From positions 1-22,055 of the forward strand of contig JAAAKB020088962.1 of the NCBI GenBank assembly GCA_010014835.2: a stretch of 22,055 nt of DNA, written 5' to 3'. Both the position numbers and the translations under genes were made by a program. Below the pieces are notes generated by a model. It was not told the origin of the DNA. It did not search any database and was given only the letters and a program-made list of their open reading frames with translations. Below are positions 1-10,400 of this stretch, piece after piece; the first letter of the stretch is position 1, and every line of letters begins with the position of its first letter. Source of the stretch: Apostichopus leukothele. Lineage: Eukaryota; Echinodermata; Holothuroidea; Aspidochirotida; Stichopodidae.

Positions 1-1363
1 TGATAGTTGGTTGGGATCAAGCTATCAATAAATCTATTGACCTGATCAATCAAATTTGTGTTGCATTCTCAATGATTCAAGACAATGCAACCATTCAAAA
101 ACGACCAAACACAACAATGTTTAAGGAAATTTCTTACAAGCTTGTGGTAAAAATGTATGACCAAGCAAACAATGAAAAAAACAGAACAAAACAAAAGTAA
201 AAAAAGGAAAATTATTGAGGCCAGTTTTCTCTGCCACCTTTATGCAATAGATCTACAGTTTCGACAAACTGTAAAAGGTGACACCCTTTCTACCTTGAAG
301 AAGTGGTGAGGTTGAATATTTGTGAAACGTTAGGTTGGCAGCCAATTTTCTGTGAACTCAAGCCTTCTTACAAGTGCAAATGCACTCCTCTCAGACATTT
401 ATTATCCTCGAGTTGTTCATTGCAAAAAAGCAGAACAGATACAATGACGAGGTAGCTCTTTGAAGTTAGTGCATATATTATTTTTGTTTGTTTTGCTGTG
501 TGTGTTAAGTAAGAATCATGGAATGGATTTGTTAACATACATACAACTTTTACCGTAACATTTACCTGACTCAACTCTGGATAAATGTGCTTTTTATTGA
601 GTAGCTCCCATGATACTGTGGTAGACATGTTGAAACATATGCTGTGTGTAGAGTTGTGTAACTGCTCATTTTTAAGGACAAAACTATCTTCAGAAGTACA
701 TCAGAAAGCTCATTCTTACCAAATATCGCATTTAGGACATATTTCTCTTGGAGTACTGAATTGATCCCCTATACCAAAGGTTGTTGATTAGTTTTCTACA
801 ATGACTACAGAGAATTGTTGGTTGAAGGAAAGGGCCAAACAAAACCAGAATCTCATTTGACCTTGGTGGAGCAATGTGTTGGGTAGTTGGTGAGGTGCTC
901 CAGTCATAAATCTTTCGTAGGGTGGTTTTGGTATGCTGGCCATCTATAGGAAACCCTTGACCTCAATCACCATTAACTAGTTTTTATTAGTTTTATTTTT
1001 ATTTAAACGGTAAGCTTTGCAATCATGATGGGTTGTGTGTGGGGTGTATTGGTGCACTTGTTTTGTATTCTTATTTGTATTTGTAAAGGAAAAAGGCTTG
1101 CGAGAGATTGTATTGTTCACCAAATGAGCTGTTGAGGCACAGAGAATGTAATCATTAAATTTTGAAAATATTCAAACCATGCCTATGGCAGTGATGAAAG
1201 ACTACTTTTGAAGAATGGGAAGTGCATGCATGTGTATAAAGTTAGTTAGCATGTAGAAGGACTCTCTAATTGTATAATGTTAATTTAGTGTTAACTGTAT
1301 GTGTGTGTGTGTGTGTGTTGCCTTGTAATGTGTTGAAAATAATTTATTTTTGTTTTTTTGCAG
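1..1363. other. Intron or intergenic DNA, no gene seen
   Basis: AT-rich sequence without a recognisable exon or element. An A-rich stretch lies near 170-212 and a (GT)10 microsatellite at about 1299-1318. The earlier macroglobulin-domain exons expected upstream of the exon at 1364 were not found here, so this is most likely one large intron that continues beyond the left edge. Confidence 0.5.
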
Positions 1364-1473
1364 GGGTGACTATTGATGAGGAAGATGAATCATGCAAGAT
1401 CACCTACAACATGTTCCAATTGGAATTTACCGGCAATACAGAGTATAAAGAAGGCCTGCCGTTCAATGGAGAG
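1364..1473 (+). CDS. Thioester-protein exon A (start of MG5)
   Basis: The acceptor is a T-rich tract ending in tttgcag before 1364, and the donor is gag|gtgaag at 1474. The first two bases complete a split codon and the exon ends on a codon boundary. It encodes VTIDEEDESCKI through the diagnostic KEGLPFNGE, the 'PGLPFxG' entry strand of MG5. Reading on through the donor soon hits a stop, whereas splicing to 2095 restores the family pattern. Confidence 0.8.
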
Positions 1474-3493
1474 GTGAAGAATAATTATTCTTCATCAATT
1501 GATTGTGTCTTACACTATGTCTGGTGCCATCTGAGTTAGGATCTGGGTATCCCATAGACAGTTTTGGCCCACAGGGACAGTAATGTCACTAGTTCACTTT
1601 TGAAGTCTTCATAAATTGATATTACATTCATGATTCTGCATCCCATTTTTGCTTAGGCCCTCTAATTGATCCCTGGACCAAGGGCTCTAGCCCTTACCTG
1701 ATTCCCCTCTCCCCCTTTTACATCAGGCCAGGATGGTACGTCGCGTTGTGCACGCCATCTGTTTACTATAGAAAAGCCCCTCCATTTTGATATGAATTAA
1801 TTATATGAGCCAATGGTGCTATTGTTACTCTTGTTTGGTATGTTGGGTCATGCCATTCCAAAATCAGCAAACTTGCAGAAACACTACAAGTGACATTGGA
1901 TTGCAGTCACATCCTAGAAATTGCTGTGACTTTGAATTTTGTGTAAAGTGAACACATGTGACATACAGTAGTTTGAGCCAATATAATCGTGTAACACTAA
2001 AGCCAAGAACGATTCTTAACGAGTTACTGCTCTATCGATAAACCATATAACATTTATGTGTTTATGTTGCAGTTCTTTATCTTGTGTTAAACAGGTTTCA
2101 CTTACAATGCCTGATGGTTCACCAGCTGCAGGGAAAGAGGTTCACATACAAAAGGTTTACGGGGGAGAATTCTCTGTCGATGTAGTCACTGACACGTTTG
2201 GAAAGGCTACCTTTGAGCTGCCTGCAATCGGACGAGAAGCTGTTACGTTGGAGGTGAGAGTCTCGTTACATGTTTTTGTTAAATTTACAGTTTCAGATTG
2301 TCACCAGGGAATGAATTAATATTCTCTGCAAAATGTTCAAATTGCTACACGAATGCAAAGTGGTATTCATATTAGTTTTTGTAAGCAGACGTTTCATGTT
2401 TTCAATGTATTAGGATGAAATCAAACTCGCAAATTGTCAAAACGTGCTTTGAAAAGAGCAAACACTCTAACTGTTTATCCCCTGTTAGTGTGCTACATCC
2501 GTATCTTAGTACACAAACACAAAGATGAAGTGTCTGTTTGTATATCTCTCATCCATGTTTGTAAGTTTCCAGTGATGGGAACAATTGGGCCACAGCACAA
2601 TAATGCTGGAAGAGAATGGTTATTTCCAAAATATGCACCAGCTTTGGCATAGTTGTTACATACGCAAGCTGTAAGTCGCTGTTCTTAGTTCAAACTAGTA
2701 TCAATCAACAGAAATGCCTTCATTATGATAATTGCTAAAAGCAGTCATATCTATATTGGTTCTTGTCATGACTATGTTTGTCCAAAAATGTGATATAAAA
2801 TGGCCTAAGGAAGTTTGTGCCATATATGCAGGCTTTATGACTTGCTTATCTTTGCCCCTGCACAGTAAATTATACATTGGCATTCTGCAAAGAGATTTCT
2901 TTGCACTAAGTAATGGCAAACAATCAAGTGTTTGCTGTTTGTTAGTGGGCTTTAGGCTAATCAGATCATGGAAAAAGACCTGTTGATCATTTAGAAACAG
3001 ATTTCTAAAACAAAAATTAAATTTGTGTATACTTTTTCCACAACAAAGGTTTTACAGAAAAAATTCCAAAGGATTGAGTCATTGTGTAAAAAGATTCTTT
3101 GCAATAACCAGCTGGTATAGTGATCCAAAAGATCATGTGTTCTTAGTATATCGGAAGGCTTTCCCACACACTGATTGGCCCAAAGTTTCAAATACCGAAA
3201 TATCCAACCTCGACAAAAGCCTTGTACCCTGTGAAACTTTCAGATTGTGTTTGTTTGTTTATTTACTTGTATCCCAGGCAACAGTCGCTGGCGTGTCAAC
3301 AGAGAGACAAAGAGGGAGGTTCACGGTAACGGCTCAGTCAGCACAACTGTCTCTCAAGTCACATTTTTCACCCTCTGGTACGTTCCTTAAAATATCCGAT
3401 CCGTTGGACTCATTTTCTCTCGGTGATGAAATACAATTGAAAATACTTCATACAGGCTCAGAGGCTCTAACCACCAGGGACTTTAAAGTTTTG
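1364..3493 (+). CDS. Alpha-2-macroglobulin/CD109/TEP/C3-like thioester protein, partial (3 exons)
   Basis: Three exons (1364-1473, 2095-2253, 3278-3493) splice in phase into about 161 residues. Seen: a stretch ending in KEGLPFNGE joins directly to VSLTMPDGSPAAGKEVHI, then a turn reading TDTFGKATFELPA, then SPSGTFLKISDP followed by LGDEIQLKI. Known: this matches macroglobulin domain 5 (compare C3, [24 protein letters not shown]) followed by the first strands of MG6 (SxxxxLxl...l.vGd). These are large secreted or GPI-anchored innate-immunity proteins that trap proteases or opsonise targets. Usual length is 1,400-1,900 residues, so only about a tenth is here. MG1-4 and everything after early MG6 (bait region, CUB, thioester domain, receptor-binding domain) are absent from the window. 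C3-like versus A2M/CD109/TEP-like cannot be decided from this part. It could be a real gene cut by the window and a rearrangement, or a stranded fragment. Confidence 0.82.
1474..2094 (+). other. Intron of the thioester-protein gene
   Basis: A 621-bp intron with GT-AG borders and no recognisable element. A C-rich patch near 1660-1770 differs in composition from its surroundings but matches nothing I know. Confidence 0.6.
2095..2253 (+). CDS. Thioester-protein exon B (MG5 core)
   Basis: The acceptor is gttaaacag before 2095 and the donor is gag|gtgaga at 2254. It is exactly 53 codons, phase 0 at both ends. It encodes VSLTMPDGSPAAGKEVHI and the conserved TDTFGKATFELPA turn-strand, where the family usually has T-D-x-x-G-x-A-x-F-x-I/L. 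This is the most diagnostic exon of the three. Confidence 0.85.
2254..3277 (+). other. Intron of the thioester-protein gene
   Basis: A 1,024-bp intron, AT-rich. The frame is open for about 250 bases before the next exon, but that stretch has no family resemblance and precedes a good acceptor, so it is read as intron. No mobile element recognised. Confidence 0.6.
3278..3493 (+). CDS. Thioester-protein exon C (end of MG5, start of MG6)
   Basis: The acceptor is tatcccag before 3278 and the donor is ttg|gtaaga at 3494. It has 72 codons, phase 0 at both ends. It runs from ATVAGVSTERQRGRF to TTRDFKVL and contains SHFSPSGTFLKISDP plus LGDEIQLKI, which fits the first strands of MG6 (C3 has [24 protein letters not shown] at this point). 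No following exon of the family is found in the remaining 18.5 kb on either strand, although the donor looks intact. Confidence 0.8.
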
Positions 3494-3849
3494 GTAAGAG
3501 CTTGTTTCACTCTCACTTTTCAGGTGCCCATGTGGTAACTGAATAGTCACAACCAGTCATACAAAACACAAGTCCATATATAACGATTGTGCATAATGTG
3601 TGCCACATAATCATGAAGAGGCAATTCAAAATACTTAGTACCAAAGTTAATTCTCATTTTAGGATACTTACTATATTGTATAATTACTATAGTGTCATAT
3701 TATCAGAGATATGGAATTTCAAGTAATATTTATTGTGCTACTTCCATACATTTTTTTAAAGCTTTCCAGCACAGTATACAGTAGTAAAACTGAAGTAATA
3801 ATGAGGTATAAACCGATTCCTTGTTACCTCCATAAATTCATATTGTACA
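3494..3849. other. Short unassigned stretch after the last thioester-protein exon
   Basis: About 356 bases of AT-rich DNA with no exon, no polyadenylation site I would defend and no promoter. It would be intron if either neighbouring gene continues across it. Confidence 0.5.
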
Positions 3850-4240
3850 ATTTACTCCGCTCCTCGCTTACCTGTCTCCTCACAACCTTAGCACCTCGTT
3901 CTACTGTGCCTAGAATGTCCTGGTAATATTTAAACACTGTGCACCCATTATGACCGGACCCCCCAGTCACTGCCCTCCCTTCTTATTCTACCATTCAAAG
4001 TGTCTTACACAGATTTTCTTGTGGCAAAATTTTCCCTTGGATTTCGTCTTTTGTTTTGACGATTGTTGGAAGTTTTCTTCCCTTGGATTCCTAGAAGTGT
4101 TTGCAGTCTTTGTACAGCCCGATAAGCATCCTTTTTCATTGAAAGGGAGAGTTTTTGGAGACTGTTTTCCTAAAGCGTTTCCGCCTTAAGTTTCTTTTGC
4201 GGGGGTTGCAGTTCCTCGAACTGCTTAGCTTGTTTCTTGC
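3850..4240 (+). mobile_element. DIRS-type retroelement, terminal fragment (fossil)
   Basis: Bases 3850-3894 are the reverse complement of 21944-21988, the terminal repeat of the DIRS copy at the right edge, at 44 of 45 positions by eye. Because DIRS elements have inverted terminal repeats, this can be the left end of a plus-oriented copy or the right end of a minus-oriented one. The next 350 bases are pyrimidine-rich, have higher GC than their surroundings and contain no host exon. I take them as the adjoining untranslated part of the element, but the inner border is a guess. The rest of the element is missing here. The close match to the other copy suggests a fairly recent insertion. Confidence 0.6.
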
Positions 4241-4273
4241 CAGTAAATTCGATTGATTTCTGTTTCTTATTAG

Positions 4274-4493
4274 ATTCTTGATGGCTGAAAGGAGTATGTT
4301 CAGCTTGCCAGTGGCGATATCAGTCTTAGCATCATATTTGTCAGCTATAACTGTCTTGGGATTCCCCTCAGAGGTTTATTACCATGGTGTCCAATACTGG
4401 ATGGTTGCGTGGTCTTTTCTCTTAGTCATTCCAATTACAGCTTTGGTTTTCATCCCTGTCTTCCATGGTCTTGGTGTAACAACTGCATATGAG
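4274..4493 (+). CDS. SLC5 exon 1 of those visible (helices 2-3)
   Basis: The acceptor is cttattag before 4274 and the donor is gag|gtaaat at 4494. The first base completes a codon begun in an unseen upstream exon. The next codons read FLMAERSM, matching the KDFLMGGRRM / ELLMADRKM boundary of SLC5A8 and SLC5A6, so this is an internal exon and the ATG at 4281 is not the true start. It covers the helix that carries part of the sodium site (SVLASYLSAITVLGFPSE) and the next one (YWMVAWSFLLVIPITALVF), ending TTAYE. Confidence 0.88.
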
Positions 4494-7400
4494 GTAAATA
4501 TATCATTTATTATTTCTTCAAATCTCAAATATCATTTCCTGACAAAAACCAGGGTTGCACAGGAAATACGATGGTTCATGAGATAGCAGTGGACAAATAA
4601 GTGGGGGAAGTTGGGATAGGCATTACTACATAGAATATGCTGGTATAAAGCATAAAGTTCAGTGTAAACATAGAAGTGTTTTGGTCTAAGTGTTATTTGC
4701 AACTTCCTAAGGAAAGACAATGAAAAACAATTCTAGTTTTTCAGAAGGGCAGGGTACTTCCCTTCCAAGGAGAGAATTGGAACGGTGACAACGATGGTGA
4801 AGGAAACCTTGTCACGAATATAGGTCCCAACAATCTCTTGGCTCATGGTATTGGGACTGATGGCCAGTGTGGTAGACATAGTCCTCCTTTGCATGCTCAC
4901 GATGAGAACATTACTTCTTCATCTGATGAAGTATTTCGATCCGAAGGTGTTGGACATGGGACACAGGTTCCAGGGTCGGGGATATAGGTCCTTATTTTCA
5001 ATGGTGATCCACCACTGATAAATGGAAACAAGGGGTCCATTTCAGCCTGTACCTCCCAATGATGTCTCTGGGATGACAGATGCATCCCGCACGGGTTGGG
5101 GAAGCATTGGCAAGTAAAGAATTCCAAGGTGACAATCTTCTCTGGTGGCTTACATCAACAGGTGGGGGGGGGGGAGTTGCCAGTGCTTTTGTTAGATCCA
5201 TAGATTTTGGTCAACTTGACAAGGAAGCACAAGTGCCTTGGCTTCTGGTTTTTGAATAAGTACTACTGTTTAAGTTTAATTGTTTGTTTCCTGTACAATT
5301 CTTGTCACTTGGTACATGTTCAAACCAGCCTTTAGCTCACATGTGAAGCATAAGCAAGGTTGCATAATATTGATGGATATCTGTTCGTCAGGCTGTGCAC
5401 ATATGAAGATATCTTTATAAGAATTTGTCATTTTATAGCTCATCTGTGTTGACATCCAACTTTACAGTTTGTACTGTAATGTCATGCCTATTGATCTGCC
5501 TGACCAGAGGCTCATTTCTTTTCTTTCTTTTTTGTTGGGTTCAATAGAGAAAATAAACAGTGACAGTAATTTTCACATTATGGAGGTTCACAAAGATATC
5601 CGCTTTTATACAAACATTGTTGCTGGTATAAGCAGTACACATTTGGGGTACAATTTTCAATGTGCAGTTGAATTTAGGTACAAACTGCTGTCGAAAAGTG
5701 AAAAACTTCAACATTGGCTGTGAATCCTTCATTTTGACAAGTAATTGTTACTAAATGATGCAAAAGCAAATATTCTCAATAATTGTTCCAATGTAGAGAC
5801 CATGTATGTATTTCTTAGTTCAGAACTAAAACACAGTGTGAGGATCATTGTCACATTGAAAAGTTCATTACTTTAGCCTGTAATGAAGCAAGTGTTGGAT
5901 GTCACAATTTAGCAATTTAATAGGTGTGAATTTTGGAGTTATTATGACACCTAGATAGCTGATAGTCATACAGGTATGCATGTGAGCCATTACAGTTGTA
6001 CTTGTTCTAGTGTTTCATATTAATGTAATGAAAGTGCCTTAAGATTAAATCGCAAAATTATAAAAGTCAATCACAAAAGTTTATTCTGTGAAAATGTTTT
6101 CCTTGCAGACCATTCTTTGAAAACAGTTAATCTTTCTGAATTTCCCTGAAGTGTGCAAAAGGCAACTGCTTGTAAAAGTTATCAAAGCCAAACTTGACAG
6201 ATTCCTTTTGATGTAATGGATATGTTTGAACAGTTACCCTTTGGTTAATTGTAATGATGGATCCTTCTTTTCTTCTGCAGTACCTGCGTAAAAGATTTAG
6301 TCCAGCTGTCCAGTATGCAGGATCAGTGCTCTTTATCATTCAGACGCTCTTTTATATGGCTATTGTTCTCTTTGCTCCTGCCATTGCACTTGAGGCTGGT
6401 AAGACGTATCAGATATTGTAAATTACTCATCTGATTCAAATATTGTGAGAAAATGACATGTAAAAGTTACCTAACTTCTCAAAATTTGAAATGTATAAAT
6501 ATGGCTTCGATGTGATAATTTCTGATGATTTGATTGGCTGATATTCTGCAGCCAGTTGTCTGCACACATTCTTGCAATTGTTGTAGGTCATGCACACAGC
6601 TCATTACTAATTTTGGTTTCTGTAAATGTTTCTTTTTGTGTACAGGTAAGGTTTGTTTGCCCTGCAGCTTATACAATATTTATTATGCACAAGGTATGGC
6701 ATTAAGCCAAAGTTGACACATTTGCAGTGCAAAGAGTTAACACTATTTATTATAATAACAGTAACTGTTGGATTGTTTCAGGAACTAAATAATTGCACTT
6801 TCCACAAATGTTAATATGAGTTTGAACAGTTCATATTGCAACAACTTGGCAAGTTGTTTCATCCAACATTTGTATAAGAAGACATGGTTTTTTATTTAAT
6901 CGACATTGCATGAAAGGCATGACCAGAGGGAGATTTCAGCACCTAGTGATAGCTCTAAGAGATGATAAGATGATAATAGTCCTACAATCACAATATTATA
7001 ATAGACTTTGTCATGATAGACTATGATTTGTACATCTCTCTTATAGAATACATAATAAGCCTGTAACCCGGCTCAGCACTCCCACCCATGGGACATGATC
7101 CTTAAGGGGAGTGGGGGTTGGGTAAGGGGGGTGGGTTGTAATGAGGTCAACCACCTGCACCGAGATACCCGGTCTTTAGGCACATATATTAACAATGTGC
7201 CTTGTGACCTATACTAACCTACATTACTACTACAGTAACTACTGGCAACACACAAACAAAAAGAATAACGCAAAAAGCATGTATATAGCTATGCAATGTT
7301 TAGGTACAGCAATAAAGAACAGAAAACTGTTACTTAGTCATCGTCAACAGTATTAAACTATAAAAGCACAACCCCATTCATGTCCACATGTTACACTAGT

Positions 7401-10400
7401 AGGGGGTAGGGGGCTCACTCCTTCTCTAGCTCCGCTCCGCCGTCTGTTCGATCCGGGACACATCATGGCCTGGTGGGGTGCGGAGGGGGAATCCTACGAT
7501 CAGGGCATTAGTCATGCCCACCCAAACCCAAAGAAGCTGTATAAAAATTATGGAGTAGTTTCTAGTGATGATGTCTCTGACATCCTCTTGAGGGCTGCGG
7601 GCAATCAAGTGAGTGGCCTAACTTATATATCAAATGTTCAATACCAACTACAACATGAGAAAAATCTACGATAGACCTTCATTCTAATCATTATGGCTAA
7701 ATAAATGAAACATGTTTCCAGTAAATAGCATTTATGCTTAATAAGGGTCACATCTAGCCGATGAGGCAGTCAATGATGGACACCATGCAGTAAGTCTCAG
7801 TAAGGTGCTAATGGCCCTGACCCAATTACTAGCATGTTCCTAATAGACAACTAAATGCATAAATACTAAAATAATATAACACCATATATATCCTATATGA
7901 TAAGTCTAACTATTTACAGTCAACCTCTGACAAGAACTGTCACCAAGGGAACCAAAGAACATATATCAGCTAATAAGGATTCCACATAAAGATATACATG
8001 TGGCATATAGGCTTAGTGTAACCTACAGAATACACAATACAGAAATAATTATAACATGATAAACAACACTGGCTATGTCATTATCGATGGAACACATAGT
8101 TGCTAAATTACACAATGGATTGTGTTAAGTACAGCTATGTATCTATGGTATGACTTTAAATTAAACACAAAACATCTCTGTGTTCTTGGAGCCACACAGA
8201 GTAACTATAGACCATTATTTAACTAAGAAGTTTACTTCTGGAAATATAAAGTAATTCATACCTGTATAGAAATTATGGGGTAATTTCTAGTCTCCAACAT
8301 CCTATTGACGGCTGAGGGCTATCAAGTGAGTGGCACAGATCACTGGTAAAGTGGCCTTCTTATAGAGCCAGGGGACAGTTCCCTAGAACAATACAACTTC
8401 CTGCCCAGCCCAAATAAGGAGATAAATCACCCAGCTGATCGGCTTACTCTTTATCAGAAAACACCACCTACAAGCCTTTACAGTTTTAGGTTTACATTGC
8501 AAATAACAGAAATTGAGAGGTGGGTTTTTGAATGAGACAGAATTCTTTACTATATTTAATTGTAATAGTTTATAATATATAATGCGCTGTTGATACAGAA
8601 GTACTTGTGTATCTCTACATACAATGCTTGGTTTGTACAAAAGAGAACATTCACTAGAAGTTGCCTACTGTAGTTTTGTAGCTTACCACCATACACTCTA
8701 TTCATAGGGTAGCCTAACCCCTTCAACAATAAAAATAATCACCCAAACTATGAATAACAATAATGTGTATTTATTAAGATAAAGTCAAAAAATATGTGTA
8801 TTGAAATGTTTGTATTATTCATTCCTAGATACATCATAATTATAGCAGAGGATTGTAGGTATCCAGTTTTGTAGCAGATCAAAAGCTTTCCCACTGTGCC
8901 ATAATGTGTGAAACACAGAAAAGCATCTATGTGTGCTGGCAAATGGTGTGGGAACTAGCTTACATCAAGGTGGAACCACCATGTTTGGGAAGAAGTGCTT
9001 TCCCCTGTAAGGCTACATGAAATCATTCTGTGGTAACAATGAAAAAAAAGTTACTGGAAAGAAGAACAGCAGAAAAAAAGAGTGCTCAGAAATTTTGTTA
9101 CATGCTCCAGTTAGTTACATCATTAAGAACAACAGTAAAATGCAGCAACCTTTTCACACTTTTTCGTTATCAGTTACAAACATACCACTCTGGGTGACCA
9201 TCATTGGAACAGGGTTAATCTGCTCTTTTTACACTGCCTTGGTAAGTACATACTGTATATAATGTAGTAGTAAAAACTTGTGATGCTTTTAATATTAAGT
9301 ACTTTTATCACAACTGCATTTAAGTGGAAAAATCCAAAGAAATAAGTTGATCATGATTTTTGAATCAATTTGATACATGATCAATTGTCGATTTGGTATT
9401 TGTCTCAATCATGCTCCAGAACTGGCACTTCTTGATATTATAGATAAACTCACTAAATAAAGCAAATGAGAATCTCATTCCATATCAGTTTTTAGTTTTG
9501 ATGATAATCGTAACCTTTGCATTCATGATGGCGTATGTATGTATGTATGTGTGCGTGTGTGGGTGTAAGTGTGTGCATGAAGCCCAGCTTGTAAACACGA
9601 TATCTGAAGACAGGAAAGTCGGACCAATTTCATATTTGGTGTGCAGAAGTACCACATTGAGTACAAGTCATTTCGTGCAGATCAAAGGTCATTTGGGGTC
9701 ACCAGGGTCAAATTGTGAAAACCTTGTAAACAAAATATCTCAAGAAGGGAACTTGGGCAGACCTCATATATAGTGTGTAAAAGTACCACATTGCGTTCAA
9801 GAAGTCTATTGTTTTTTGTGGAGGTCAAATGTCATTTGGGGTCATCAGAGGTCAAACTGTGAAAACCTTATAAACAACATATCTCAACATTCGAATTCAC
9901 CCTGACTGATTTTGGAAGGGAATGAAAATTTGTATAAGGAAGGGCTTTAAGTGGGTCAAAATATTTGCAAATAAGGGGTGCAGCTGTGGAGTCATTCAAT
10001 GTAGTTCCTTTGTATCAGGGTCTGGATGTCCAGAAAAATTCAAAGTTTAGATATCAAATGGTGCATTGTCTGAGGCATATTTAGATTATAAAAGTAGGTG
10101 TACTGTATAATTAGTCCTAATCATAAGGTTGTGCTAAAAATACTTTTTGATTTTGTGCATCCCAGTGCATCTAAGTATTGGGAGTTCAGTACCACTTTTC
10201 TAACCTTTTATAATCACTTTCAAATAACAAATCAATCTATGTATTGCAACCGTCAGTAGCTGGTCTACATATCATCTTGTACGGTCCTACAAGTTAATTA
10301 GTATTCAGAAAAACACTCATACATACTCTGTAATAATCCTCTGTCATTGCATCAGTCGCTCAAAAAATTGATAGTCTCTTTGTTGCTGTATCTTAGCAGC

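Noticed and set aside
2732-2986. Hydrophobic open frame as a possible first SLC5 exon
   Set aside because: It lacks the D-Y-x-V-F and G-x-Y-x-A pattern of the first helix, and it has no donor in the phase needed to join 4274.
3023-3277. Open frame running into the third thioester-protein exon
   Set aside because: It has no family similarity, a good acceptor (tatcccag) sits at the point where similarity begins, and phase 0 joining from 2253 needs the exon to start at 3278.
4281-4283. ATG as the start of the SLC5 protein
   Set aside because: The aligned position in SLC5A6/A8 is internal (FLMGGRRM, LLMADRKM), a good acceptor lies 7 bases upstream, and the first helix would be missing.
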